NCBI GenBank assembly: GCA_033964015.1
Contig: CM066924.1
Span: 11,744,625-11,808,624 of the forward strand
DNA length: 64,000 nucleotides
Reading direction: 5' to 3'
Origin: Scolanthus callimorphus
Lineage: Eukaryota; Cnidaria; Anthozoa; Actiniaria; Edwardsiidae
Below, piece by piece: positions 10,521 through 22,347 of this stretch; positions within the stretch are counted from its first letter, which is position 1, and each line of letters starts with the position of its first letter. Both the position numbers and the translations under genes were made by a program. Below the pieces are notes generated by a model that saw nothing but the letters and a program-made list of their open reading frames with translations, was not told the DNA's origin and did not search any database.

Positions 10521-10737
10521 TAGTGCTGTACGTTGTGACGTGCAGTGAGCCTCAGGCTGGGGGTGCGATATCAACTTCTCGGGACTCTCTCTGTGTTCGG
10601 GCGGTCTCTGCGAGAGGCCATTGCACACCCTGCACTGGAGTCTGGACCCAAGAGAAGGGGGTAGCTCCTTAGAGTTCAAACATATTTCTATTTATGATTT
10701 TCTCTTATTTTTAAATATAAATATAACCCGGCAGTAT

Positions 10738-10860
10738 AATTAACACCACAGAATTAAGAACTAACATCACATAATTAACACCACAAAATTAACAACTAAC
10801 ACCACAAAATTAACAATTAATATCAGAAACTAACACAGAACTATAACTAACACCAAACTA
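10738..10860 (+). repeat. AACACCACAAAATT low-complexity repeat
   Basis: A degenerate tandem of 'attaacaccacaaa' and 'attaacaactaacaccac', about eight copies. No gene. The preceding 10521-10737 and following 10861-11551 hold no recognised feature. Confidence 0.7.
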
Positions 10861-11551
10861 AAACTATTTTTATAAATAAATGTCGGCAAGCGCTTTCAGG
10901 GGTCCCTGAGTCATTGGGATCCCTGTGCCAAGTGGATTCCCTGTGCTTTGTGGAATCCCTGTGGTACCCATGATACCTTGCTACCAAGATAAGATGGCGA
11001 GTGTGAAATGACGTGAGCGGAGAAAACTTTTTCAAAAATAGTTGGTTTTCCTGCAATTGGCTCATCCCTAGTAGCATTAATTTATCATCTCAAATCTATT
11101 TTGTGGGGAAATGCTATGGCTACAGCAATTTTGGCTAAGATTACGCATCATTTTCATGGTGGTTTGCAGGACAGAGCGGAAATGACCAAAAATGAAATGT
11201 CTAACTTCGCCATATTTTAATATATAAGCTCAAGATTCCGTATACAAAGAGCTCCTATGACCGAAAGCTTAATTCCAAATTTTCAAGAAATTTGAAGAAT
11301 ATGAATTTTAGATATGATTGAACAAAGTTTGCAGAATTCCTGATCAAAGTACTAATTCTCCCATAAAATGGTACAAAAACCAAAGTTGAAAGCCTAATAT
11401 CTCAAAGACGGATCCATTAGAAAAAAGTCATTTTTGATATTTTGTTGTTATTCAGGCAAGGAGTCTGTATGCAAAAAATCAAGCTTATCTGAGTTAACCT
11501 GTCCTTATTATTTGAAATTTAGTGATCTAAACAGGTCATTTCCGCTCTGTC

Positions 11552-11880
11552 GGTTTGCAGTCCATTTGGTCCTGGTCATCATTACCGAGGTAACCTTTGT
11601 ACAAACTATTATGTGAAACTATTCTATGAGACTTTATTCATTCAACTGGGGGTTTGTGTTATATTTTATAGGACTGGTTTCATTCCCTGCCAGGTGTATT
11701 AATGAATAAATTAATAATGGTTTGGCAGTCCATTTGGTCCTGGTAATCATCATTACCGAGGTAGCCTTTGTACAAACTATCCTGTGAGACTTTATTCGTT
11801 CAACTGAAAGAGTACGTGATATTTTATAGATTTCATTCCCTTCCAGGTGTATTAGTTAATGAATAAATTATCACATAATG
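11552..11880 (+). repeat. Tandem duplication, ~165 bp x 2
   Basis: The block starting 'gcagtccatttggtcctggt' at 11557 recurs at 11725 with the same order of landmarks: 'attaccgaggta', 'cctttgtacaaactat', 'gagactttatt', 'attttata', 'ccaggtgtatta', 'gaataaatta'. The copies differ by small indels, so this is an old local duplication. Confidence 0.85.
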
Positions 11881-12491
11881 TTTTCAAATCCCTTTTAAGT
11901 GATCCTCTAAAGAACTGGCCTTGTTGCATTTACGCGTTGGGTTGGGCTTTGGTACCAAAGCAGAAACGCGTGGCCCTCTCAGGAATCTAACCTGGGAGTA
12001 ATGGTCCTTCAGTCTTCCCAATCCCTGATGACGAAGGCTGAATGAAATGCACAGTTGGCATAAACAATTCTTTAGAAACCCCATGCATGGTTTTCTGTAA
12101 ATAGATCTATGAATAGATCTATATTGGGCTATAGATCTGTTAATAATTCCCCTAGTTACTTAATACTCAATTATCATTTTTACTATATATATAAGTTTCA
12201 CTTTGATGACCTTTCCTGGTTTTGACTTTTGATGACTTATGTTATATACATGTTATGTGAAGGCATAACATATGCATCCAGGCAGTCTTCGTGTCTGAAC
12301 TCGTAAATTTTAGTTTTTTCACAGAGTCTCCTAAAATCTTAGATGGTACTTAAGTAGGCCTGAAATAAAATTTTTGACACCGTCAGAGTACTAACATAAT
12401 AATATAGTAATTTTAACATAATGTAATATAAATCAATGTAATTAAAATAATAGAAAATAAAATAGAACTATTAATCTCCTAAAATAGTTGA

Positions 12492-12622
12492 TTAATAGAC
12501 ACACAAAATCGTAATTAGTATATAATATTTTGTATCTAACCAATTAATACCCAGACTGAAGGGTACCACCCTGGAAACACAAGTTCCATTTTCACCACCC
12601 TTCCCTGGGATTCAAAGATGAA
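12492..12622 (+). repeat. Direct repeat flanking a 2-kb segment, copy 2
   Basis: Second copy of 10387-10520 (see there). The segment between the copies carries the AACACC repeat and the 165-bp tandem duplication but no recognisable protein. The interval 12623-12799 is AT-rich and empty. Confidence 0.65.
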
Positions 12623-12799
12623 TTGTCCAAGAAAATAATGGGACTCCATATTGGTCAACTATTTATTATGCTATTTATTACTAACTATTTATTATGCTAT
12701 ATATTACTATTCGCGAATATTTCAAAGCTCAGTAAACAAAGGTATTTTTCCTAACCTATTGTTGCAAGAGTTTTCGAAAGAATCATTTTTGACCAATTC

Positions 12800-14149
12800 T
12801 AATATATAGATTTAGCCACTGGCTAAAAGCGGAGCTCCTGGTTATAAAATTTTCTATGTGAATGAAAGGGATTCCAATGTGTACATGGTTTATATGGTTG
12901 CTTTAGAGTCTTCCCTTCACGAGATATTAATTTTTCAAGCATAGATGACGTCATCGATGACGTCATATCACGTGACCACTTCATTTCGCTCATCTGATGG
13001 CCTAGACTACACTACCCAAGTTTGGTTCTTTTAGAGTCTTCCCTTCACGAGATATTAATTTTTCAAGCATAGATGACGTCATCGATGACGTCATATCACG
13101 TGACCACTTCATTTCGCTCATCTGGTGGCCTAGACTACACTACCCAAGTTTGGTTCTTTTAGAGTCTTCCCTTCACGTGATATTCATTTTTTAAGCATAG
13201 ATGACGTCATATCACGTGACCACTTCATTTCGCTCATCTGGTGGTCTAGACTACACTACCCAAGTTTGGTTGTTTTAGAGTCTTTCCTTCACGAGATATT
13301 AATTCTTTAAGCATAGATGACGTCATCGATGACGTCATATCACGTGACCACTTCATTTCGCTCATCTGGTGGTCTAGACTACACTACCCAAGTTTGGTTG
13401 TTTAAGAGTCTTCCCTTCACGTGATATTCATTTTTGAAGCATAGATGACGTCATCGATGACGTCACATCACGTGACCACCTCATTTCGCTCATCTTGTGG
13501 CCTAGACTACACTACCCAAGTTTGGTTGTTTTAGAGTCTTCCCTTCACGAGATATTGATTTTTCAAGCATATAGGATGTCATCGATTACGTCATATCACG
13601 TGACAACTTCATTTCGCTCATCTAGTGACCTAGACTACACTACCAAAGTTTGGTTGTTTTAGAGTCTTCCCTTCACGAGATATTCATTTTTCAATCACTG
13701 ATGACGTCATCGATGACGTCACATCACGTATCCGGGTTACAGCAGCCCCCTTGTGGCATAGACAAAATATCCTAAGTATGGTTGTCTTAGCGTGTTCCCT
13801 TGAGGAGATATAATTTTTTCTTTGCATACCACAGGGTTCCCATATGTACACGGACGGACGACGGACGGACGGCGTACGCTATAGGTTTAATAACAGAAAA
13901 ATAAAGATAAAATAATATCTCCCGAAGGGTAGCTTCTATAGAAGCCAAACTTGGACAAACTTTCAAAGACCATAAGAGGAACTCTATACGAAAGTCACGT
14001 GCCCTTACGTCATCAATGACGTCATCAAAAAGATCCATAATGCCCGTGACGTTCAAAAATCAACTCGATAGTATACTATACGTTTTTCTCTTAGGTATGG
14101 TGCTCCGCTAGCGCGGGCCTTCGGCCCGCGCTGGAGCTCCGCTATAAAT
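12800..14149 (+). mobile_element. CRE/E-box tandem-array element D (full length)
   Basis: The most complete copy. Left end taatatatagatttagccac with tagccactggcta, then agcggagctcc. About seven units of 128 bp follow (12900-13780), each with 'catagatgacgtcatcgatg', 'atcacgtgacc', 'cacttcatttcgctcatctg', 'acactacccaagtttggtt' and 'cttcccttcacgagatatt'. Then come a GGAC tract (13851-13872), a 230-bp tail, and a terminal hairpin gcgcgggcc-ttc-ggcccgcgc next to ggagctccgctataaat. Unit sequence differs from elements B and I outside the palindromes, so the palindromes are the conserved part. Confidence 0.85.
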
Positions 14150-14223
14150 ATTGCTTATAAATAAATAAATAAAGTAAACTGAGCCGAATATTTAATTTCG
14201 CATTTGACCTGTGCGTGAACTAA

Positions 14224-14380
14224 GACCCCGTCCACACTACACTTGCGTCCACACTTATCGTTTTCGTATTGTTCTCGCCGTTTTCGGTGATCGTTTTCGG
14301 CGTTGTAGTGTGGACGATAGCCGTATCCGGAGCAAAAAGTATCCGTTTTCGTTTGAAAACGGTGTAGTGTGAACGGGGTC
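14224..14380. mobile_element. 157-bp MITE with TAA duplication
   Basis: gaccccgtccacactacac and its counterpart gtgtagtgtgaacggggtc form the terminal repeats. TAA flanks both ends (14221-14223, 14381-14383). A 3-bp TAA/TTA duplication is characteristic of PIF/Harbinger elements. Confidence 0.85.
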
Positions 14381-14520
14381 TAAGTCGTTCGATTCACGTG
14401 TCTCTGGTATTGATCCTCCATGGATTGCGTGACAAACAAAGACCGCCTAGATAAGCCTTCAAATAACTACGCCTTGAATTTGTCAATTTTTCAAAGACTA
14501 ATCTATATATTAATACCGTA

Positions 14521-16125
14521 AGGGACGTGTCATTATTTAGCGGGGGGAGGGGAGGGCTCCTATTTTTGTGGGGAGGGTCCTAATTTTTTTCGCGTGTCTA
14601 AAGGGAGGGTCCAAATTTTTTTCACTCCTGTTTTGGGGAGGGTCATAATTTTTTTCAGCAACATTTGGACGATGAAGAGGGTAAAACAAATGGCGATAGT
14701 GGTTATTTCAGCAACTTCTCCATAAAAATTTCGGCGCGCTTCACGCGCATAAACAATGACATCTAATACTATTTTGACGAAGAAAATCAAGCTCTCCACA
14801 AATTTCCCTGCAAATGATAGGCCTGGAGGGCAAGTCACTATATGTTTGAAAGAAGACCCCTTAGGTAAGCGTGAGTTTTCGACGTTACAAGCATAGAAAT
14901 TCGTCCGTTGGGCCGCGCTTCGCGCACATGAATATTAATAACTTAGTCATTTGAGGAGCTCAGTTGTGCGCATGAATAATATAACCTAACCTATATAGTT
15001 GAGGTAGTGTACTTCCTGAGCTCCTGACAGACTTTGTTTACTATGCCGTACACAAAACATGTTCATCTACCCTTTGTCTCTGAGGCTTGATGAAATGCAA
15101 TGAACAAACAAAAAAACGATGAACAAACAAACAAACGTTTATCAAAATTTGGGCGCGCTTTGCGCGCAACGAAGGATATGCGAGCTCGTTTTTCTGCAAA
15201 ATGTCTACAGTACTAGGTCAAACAGGGGACGGGAGATGTTAATCATTGTACTTAGAGGGAGGATCACTGCATTTTACCCGTGTATTAGCAAACATCCTCA
15301 CGTAAATAATCGAGGCGATTAATAATAACCGCGGTTCCTTATGCGCCAGTCAATTGACATCCCGGCCCCCACCCCCGAGACAGGGCGGGAAAGTAACGCG
15401 CATAAGGAATGACATCTAATCTAGTTTTAGAGAATTTGGCCAAAGAAAACAGTACGCTTGTGGCGCTTAAATGGAATGCGTACGAATGTCGTTACAAGCA
15501 TGTGTATCTTGGCAAGGACAAATGAAAACCCCCCAAAACCCTCCAGTAATACACCCTGGTTGGCAGTCAATATGTTCGAAAGAAGTGAGTTCGACGTTAC
15601 AAGCTGCATAGAAATTCGTGAATAATAATAATTTGTAGCGCGTGAAGAATAAAACCAACAGGCTTTTTTACTACACGCAGAGAATAAAACGTTTATCTTT
15701 TCTCTGGAGGCTTGATGAAATGCGTTTATCAAAATAAAGGCGCGTTTCGCCAAGTGTCCCCGGGGGCCTGGAGCTTTAACAACGACCATGTCCCTGGTGA
15801 CCGGGAAAATAGTTAAATAGTTAAAATAGTTAATGTTAAATCGGGGAGCCATGATGTCAATTGACTTGTGCATGACAGAAGTAAGAAAAAAATAGTTCTG
15901 TTTAAAAGAAGAATGAAAGAGACGTTACATCACTTGGACAAATAGTCTATCTCAACAGGTTTTTCAGAAATAAATTGCATGGGGGAGGGTCGCAATTTTG
16001 TTTACCTACGACTGGGGGAGGGTCACATTTTTTTTGTTATGTTCAAGGGGAGGGTCCTAATTCTTTTTAGCCTTGATTGAAAAAAATGGGAGCCCTCCCC
16101 CCCCGGTAAATAATGACACGTCCCT
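14521..16125. mobile_element. 1.6-kb TIR element
   Basis: The left end agggacgtgtcattattta is the exact reverse complement of taaataatgacacgtccct at 16107-16125. Both ends continue into G-rich/C-rich tracts (gggctcc / gggagccc). The interior contains blocks repeated elsewhere in the window (7140-7960 inverted; 20900-21010), including 'gcgcgcttcacgcgc' palindromes and 'gacgttacaagcatagaaat'. No protein with recognisable domains is encoded, so it is non-autonomous. Confidence 0.75.
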
Positions 16126-17336
16126 AAGGAAAATCGTGTCCGCACTCGCTCCGCTTAGCCCTGAAGCTGTGCCGCCAAAAGAAGTTCGCAGACCCGAAGG
16201 GAAGGTGGAAATCTGGACCGTGGGCGTGTTTTTGTTAGAAAAGATTCGCCTTGGGCAAAGTTCTAATTCAAGCGATTTCTTAAGCGAGGGACAAAGCCGC
16301 CATCGCCGCCATGTTGAAAATCTCCCACAGAAACTAAAAAAGAACTCAGTTCGCGCAGCCGAAAGCACCAAAGACATTGAAACCTAAATGGTTCTCTTAC
16401 AGATTACATACAGGAATGTGCAGGGATAATTCTAGCTGGAAAGATTTGAGCTGAGAAAATTTTCTTTCAAGTTTCAACAAACGTACACACTCCCTTGCTT
16501 CCCTCGGAGCACGCGCTAAGTGTCATCATGCTAGGGGCCGACCATTTGACTTTTGAGGGGGGGGGGATATTGTAGGATATTTATTTCGTAAAATTAGTTG
16601 AGGATTATAACAAATATGCTGTGCAGGATATTTTTTTCAAAATCATCCACCCCCCCCCCCCCCCTCAGAAGTCAAATGGTCGGCCCCTAAATCGAAATGA
16701 CACATTTACAAAACAAAGTCATGGAAATATTCTCTAAGCATAAATCCTGACGGCTCTATCGCAAAACGAAGAACACAATCCCGAAGAGAACGAGGAAATC
16801 CCTCCAGTGGGCATGTTTTTGTTGGAAAAGATTCACTTTGGGCTAAGTTCTAATTCAAGCTATTTTTTAAGCGAGGGATAAAGCCGAAAAATATAAATAA
16901 CATAAACTAAAACAAATTCTTAGTCCATAGACCATTTTTACTTCACCTGTTTCTTCTCTCCCCTCACTGAGATATGATAATCATACAAACAATTCCGAAG
17001 TCAAATTGCGCTTTCGATTTTCACGGGTTCTTTGACCGATTTGAGAGACGGACACACGCGTGATTTTGTCGCACCAATCAGGGAGACCAGGTGCAAAAAA
17101 AATCCCTTTGGGCTCACTTCATTTATTTCGGCATGGTGGGACGGGGTACTCATGCTGATGGAAGGTTATTAGTAATGTAAATCCAGCAGTTTATGGAAGG
17201 GGGAAATCATGAACCCCTCCCCACATCCATATGGCCATTGTAACTTTTTTTTCCGTTTTTTTTTTAAACAGAGAACACTTTTAAGTAAAATAAATTTCCC
17301 CTTACACTCCGTGAATTTTTCACGGGCATCAGCTAG
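16126..17336 (+). mobile_element. Helitron-type non-autonomous element, 3' end at 17336
   Basis: The 3' end shows the Helitron signature: hairpin ccgtgaatttttcacgg, then gcatcag, then CTAG, followed by T. The body contains copies of a block with 'gtgggcgtgtttttgttaga', 'gttctaattcaagcgatttc' and 'ttaagcgagggacaaagccg', repeated at 16795-16880 and 17500-17600, so the family includes internal repeats. The 5' end (TC) could not be fixed. A MITE at 16534-16687 is nested inside. No Rep/helicase frame was seen. Confidence 0.6.
16534..16687. mobile_element. 154-bp MITE with TA duplication
   Basis: The terminal repeats ggggccgaccatttgacttt and the mirrored aagtcaaatggtcggcccc are almost perfect. TA flanks both ends (16532-16533, 16688-16689). 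G and C homopolymer runs lie just inside the arms. Confidence 0.85.
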
Positions 17337-19219
17337 TCTTATATATAATACGTGATGTTGGGGGGTCAGAGTCAAACGTTAACCCAGCAGCCTAAACGGC
17401 TGCACCACGGAACTTCAAAACCACGCCATTTTCTTGCATACTTGAGGAACTGTGTTATAGGATAGGATACATTTTATTCGAAAACGATAAAGTGGACGGA
17501 AGATCTAATTCAAGCGTTTTCGTAAGCGAGAAGATCGAGTTCGCAAAGGCGCCATTCTATTTTACGTCTTCCACAGAAACCAAAAAATAAACAATTTCTC
17601 GCAGCCGAAAGAAACAAAGACGTAGAAACCTACGCGATTCTCACACAAATCACACAGTAATGTTCAGGCAAAAGTCGTTTCTTCAAAAAGACCAGAGTGG
17701 ACAGATATCCCATTCAAAGGTTTTGGCGCGTTGCACGAAGCCGCGCGCCATTCTTATAAATACTCGGTACAAACAACAGTCGTTTGACAGCCTTTTGGAG
17801 CCCGGTATAAAACTTTCGAAATCAAAACTAAACACAGAGATGTTGGAGCCGAAAAAACGTAGTTCACAAACCTGAACAGAAGGAGAAAGTCTCACCAGTG
17901 TGCATGTTTTTGTTGGAAAGGGGTCGCATTGAGTTAAGTTCTAATTCAATAGTCTGGGAGCAGCTACCGGAAAAAATCGCGTCGTAACACCCAACGCGCA
18001 GACCCAGGAAAATTACATAGAAAGATAGGTACATGCCTAAGGTTCAATTTGATCCGTATCGCACAGAATGGCTCATGGGACAACACCCCGATATTGCGCA
18101 TTTTGTTCCCTCTCTGCTCATATGTCCTTTGTAAAAAATTGCGAACTTATATGCCTGTAAATCCCTCATTCAAGGATCAAAACTATCCAAAACTTTGCAT
18201 CATTGTAAGAAACCATACACTTTAATTTCCTAGCTGTCAATCTGCTCTTAATAGACAATCTAACGTCAGAAACAGAAATTAGAAGCTGGCAGCCATATTA
18301 GTTCTTTGTTATTCAAATGAGTTGTTATGTCATCTCCTGATGACATAGATATAGGCTGTAGCGCTACAAGTACAGCGTGCCTAAATGTCTGCGTTGGTAA
18401 AAAATATCCCTCCAATGCATTGAACACTTATGTGGACATTTTACTGCCGTCGTATATTTTCTTTGATCTCTGCTTGCTGCTTAGAAATACCAAAAACATT
18501 TTTCTTTATTCGAAATTACCTAGTAAAAACATATTAGGCCTGGAAGCCTGTACAGTCTATGTGATTCTTGACTTTTCAGACAGGAAAACTTATGAATAAC
18601 AAAGGAACCTCATGAATAACAAAAGGTTCAAAATGGCCGCCATCACAGATATCTCTTTAACCTTCATTTTTACAGTACGTACCGAAATTACGGCACAAGT
18701 TTATATCTTACCATTTGAAACGCATTTACTTCTACACGTATGCAGAGTTTGATGTGTTTCTTGGTAAGATTTTTAATTTTACAGGCTTTAAATTACTTTA
18801 CAATTTTACAAAGAACATGTGTCTGTGAGCATCTTGTAACAAAGGTTCCAGTTGAAATCGGAATGTTGTCCCATCGGCTCATTTGTAACATCCGGCCTAA
18901 ATTAAACCTTATACACATACGTATCATCCTATGCTACTTTCCCGGGTCTGCGCCATGGGTGCTACAAAAACCACTTTCTAGGCCTCTTTTCAAGATCTGC
19001 TCCTAGACTACAAGCGATTTCTTAAGCGAGGGACAAAGCCGCCATCGCCACCATGTTGAATCTCGCGCGCTTAAATGGAAATAGCACCAGAAGCAAATCA
19101 TATTCTATGTCCGTTGTGAATTTTTTTTCCGTTTTTTCCCATTTGTTTTTAAAGAGAATAATATAAGTAAGATAAATTTCCCCCTTGCACTCCGTGAATT
19201 TTCCACGGGCATCACCTAG
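17337..19219 (+). mobile_element. Second Helitron-type element, 3' end at 19219
   Basis: A second identical-type terminus: ccgtgaattttccacgg hairpin, gcatcac, CTAG, then T at 19220. The body repeats the 'gtgtgcatgtttttgttgga' and 'gttctaattcaa' blocks (17880-17949). It is split by a 1,061-bp foldback before resuming with caagcgatttcttaagcgag at 19011. The left boundary is arbitrary. Confidence 0.6.
17950..19010. mobile_element. Foldback nested in the Helitron copy (1,061 bp)
   Basis: The ends tagtctgggagcag and ctgctcctagacta are inverted repeats, and the arms continue for over 100 bp (cgcagacccaggaaaatta versus the reverse complement of ctttcccgggtctgcgcc). Host sequence ttctaattcaagcgattt, intact at 16260, is split here. 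CAA appears on both sides (17947-17949, 19011-19013), consistent with a 3-bp duplication. No coding sequence. Confidence 0.8.
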
Positions 19220-19520
19220 TAAAATTGAAGTGGTTGATTAACAGCTTATAATTTTCACTTTTACGATATTTCGGTCAGCCATCACCGACCTTCTTCACTC
19301 AATTCTATATTTTAACAATTAGACCTCGAGGCCGAATGTGCTATGATGAATAGACCATGAGGCCGAAGGCCGAATGGTCTATATCATAGCACATGAGGAC
19401 GAGAGGTCTAATTGTTTTAGTATAAACCAACTAGTTGGTCGGTTTTGGCAATGAATTCCATGTTGAAAAAATCAAGTTTTCTTGCAAAGAAAGGTGGTGG
19501 TTTTGCCAGGCACGTTGTAT

Positions 19521-19678
19521 CACTAATAGACCATTAGTAGCTCAGCCAATCAGAATGCAGGATTTGTAATAGACCATTAGTTGGTTTATACTAAATAAAG
19601 ATAGTTAGTATAAACCAACTAATGGTCTATTACAAATCCTGCATTCTGATTGGCTGAGCTACTAATGGTCTATTAGTG
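19521..19678. repeat. Perfect-arm palindrome inside the left foldback arm
   Basis: cactaatagaccattagtag and its reverse complement at 19659-19678 begin and end a 158-bp palindrome with ~70-bp arms. The right arm of the large foldback lacks it (there the site reads 'cgctattagtgatagaccg'), so it is a later insertion into one arm. Confidence 0.8.
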
Positions 19679-19694
19679 CGGCAGGTGTAAAGTA

Positions 19695-19811
19695 CAGGTC
19701 ACAGGTCACAGGTCGCAGGTCACAGGTCGCAGGTCACAGGTCGCAGGTCACAGGTCGCAGGTCACAGGTCACAGGTCACAGGTCGCAGGTCACAGGTCAC
19801 AGGTCACAGGT
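19695..19811 (+). repeat. 7-bp AGGTCAC tandem array (left arm)
   Basis: About 17 head-to-tail copies of AGGTCAC or AGGTCGC. Every adjacent pair is AGGTCA-n-AGGTCA, a direct repeat with one base between half-sites (DR1). Confidence 0.9.
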
Positions 19812-20145
19812 ATTTTTAAGAAAGTAGATTAACTTTTATAAAAAGTAACACCCCTCTCTACATCCTGTTCTCTTTCAAATGCGATGTTTAGTACAATAAT
19901 GCGCATTATTGATTGTGGGAGACTGCAGGGAGCCCCCGAGACTTATCTCGACAGAGCTTCGGATCACAGATCATATTTTTAGTACTCATATAAAAATACA
20001 AATGAACTTCTCTTTGTACTTTTGCTCGAAGATAGTTTTGCTTAGTACCCATAAAATTCGCAATGCTGTATCGCCACGTACTTTTGGCAATTGGTTGTCA
20101 TTCATTTTTACGCACTAATATCTACAAATATCGTTTGTAAGACGG

Positions 20146-20236
20146 TGTTCGTTTGTAAGATTTTTTGAAACATTGAGCATTGAACTGAGTGCGTTGAAGA
20201 ACAACATGTTATGTTGTTAACATTACAGATTATACA
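20146..20236 (+). repeat. 90-bp repeat block (copies also at 21125-21212 and 21262-21316)
   Basis: gtttgtaagattttttgaaa, cattgaactgagtgcgttga and agaacaacatgttatgttgt recur at 21125-21212 and, shortened, at 21262-21316. All are in the same orientation within the foldback interior. Confidence 0.8.
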
Positions 20237-21340
20237 GTCGAAGCTCTCTGTGCGACCGCTCTCGTAAGCGACCAGCTCCCATAACAGGGTCCTGAAGGGG
20301 TAAAACGGGAGCCGGGACTCGCCTTTTTTTAGGCCGGGAAAACGGGATTTGGGTTACCGGGAACGGGATTTGTCTACCGGGACTGGGAATCAAGGTGCTT
20401 CAATGGGAACGACATTTTTCAAATCTCTCCTTGTATATCCTAATAAAAAGTCGTCAATTTATACCATTTTTCGCATTGTAAGACTGTTATCCTAACAGCA
20501 GGCTACTTGAAAATAGAATTTTACTTCTCGCCCCTTCTAAATTAAAGCCCTCGTTTTGCTTTTTTTGGTCCCTCGGAGTCTGCGAGTATTTGGTCAACGG
20601 TTTGATAACTTGGCATAGGCATTTTCAAAACGGTGGAACCACTTTTTGAATAGAATCGTATGATATATCTCTTGTATCAAAATTATCATACGAGATATAC
20701 GGGCAGAGGATCATTTCATTTTGGGGTGGGCGAAAGGGGGGAACTCTCGAAACATGAAGCCCTGGAAGGGGGGATTATTCCAGCAATTTCTATATCATTT
20801 GCATTTTTGTAAATAGTTCTCTTCTTTCACAACGTTAAACATTTCGCATAAGGAAGAAACATGTAATATTGCGTTTAGATCTCCCGCAAACAAAGACAAT
20901 ATGCTTGTGCCGTTTAAATGGAATGCCCGTTACAAGAACATTTGTATCTTAGCGAGGAAAAACAAACTCCCCGCGAAAAGCCCGCCAGTGATAGGCCTGG
21001 CAGGCATATGTCAATTTCGTATTCGTTGTTGAAAAATGTTATATTGTCACTATATTTCAGATTACACCAAGAACAAGTTAAGAAAATGCCATCTAGACCG
21101 GCCAGTATATGTTTATTTGGTGTTCGTTTGTAAGATTTTTTTGAAACATTGAACATTGAACTGAGTGCGTTGAAGAACAACATGTTATGTTGTTAACATT
21201 ACAGATTATACTAAAAGACAATGCCATCTTGGCTTCATTTGGTAAGTCAATTTCGTATTCGTTTGTAAATTTTTTTGAAACACTGAACTGAGTGCGTTTG
21301 TTGAAGAAAAACATGTTATATTTTGGTAAGTGAACTGGTA

Positions 21341-21473
21341 CTGTAAATACCCGCGTATAAGAACCTATAATTTTAGAAATTAAATTAAATTAGGAAACAT
21401 GTGTTTTTACACATGGATAATTCTAGCCTTACAGGTTCTTCAAATTCAGGTTCTTATATGCGGGTTTTTACTG
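21341..21473. mobile_element. 133-bp MITE with TA duplication
   Basis: It is flanked by TA. The left end ctgtaaatacccgcgtataa and the right end ttatatgcgggtttttactg are inverted repeats, followed by aagaacct / aggttctt. It is related to the element at 32126-32590. Confidence 0.75.
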
Positions 21474-22201
21474 TATTCGTTTGTACTGAACTGGGTTAGT
21501 TATACATTTACATAAGATGGACGATGCGACGACAGCCGAAATTTTGAGGTCCTTGATATTTGTGTATCCATGTTTATCTGGAATAAAAATAGTTCTTCCC
21601 TTTATTGATGTAGTCTTATTTTTTATTTACGTATTATTACAATCCTCATTAAATGCACCGTGTGTCTAATTATCCTGCCTAGTGAGCAACTCTTTTGTTG
21701 CTGTTTTCAGTCGATACCAGACCATGAATTACGTGTAGACATCTTGAAATAGTCTTCTTAAAACAACGTTTTATTACTCTTTTACCGAATTCAATCAGAA
21801 ATATTGCAATACATTCCCTAAATCAGCCGATGGAAATGGATGCTTTCTGTCTCGGTATGTTGCTAGGCTGACAACATGTAGATATTTGTAGATATTAAAG
21901 CGTAAAAATGAATGACAACCAATTGCCAAAAGTATGTGGCGATACAGCATTGCGAATTTTATGGCTAATTAGCAAAACGATCTTCGAGCAAAAGTACAAA
22001 GACAAGTTCATTTGTATTTTTATATGGGTACTAAAAATATGACCTGTGATCCGAAGCCCTGTCGAGATAAGTCTCGTGGGCTCCCTGCAGTCGCCCACAA
22101 TCAATAATGCGCATTATTGTAATAAACATCGCATTTGAAAAAGAACAGGATGTAGAGAGGGGTGTTATTTTTCATAAAAGTCAATCTACTTTCTTAAAAA
22201 T

Positions 22202-22347
22202 ACCTGCGACCTGTGACCTGTGACCTGTGACCTGTGACCTGCGACCTGTGACCTGTGACCTGTGACCTGTGACCTGTGACCTGTGACCTGTGACCTGTGA
22301 CCTGTGACCTGCGGCCTGTGACCTGCGGCCTGTGACCTGTGACCTGT
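22202..22347 (-). repeat. 7-bp AGGTCAC tandem array (right arm)
   Basis: Read on the minus strand, about 20 copies of AGGTCAC with occasional AGGTCGC or AGGCCGC. It is the inverted counterpart of 19695-19811 and is longer by several units, so the arms have expanded independently. Confidence 0.9.

Noticed and set aside
15427..16387. ORFs of 104-148 codons
   Set aside because: They run across transposon termini and G/C-rich tracts; no homology recognised.
17374..17412. tRNA-like (SINE head) sequence on the minus strand
   Set aside because: gtggtgcagccgtttaggct resembles an A box, but the B-box match is weak and no cloverleaf closes.
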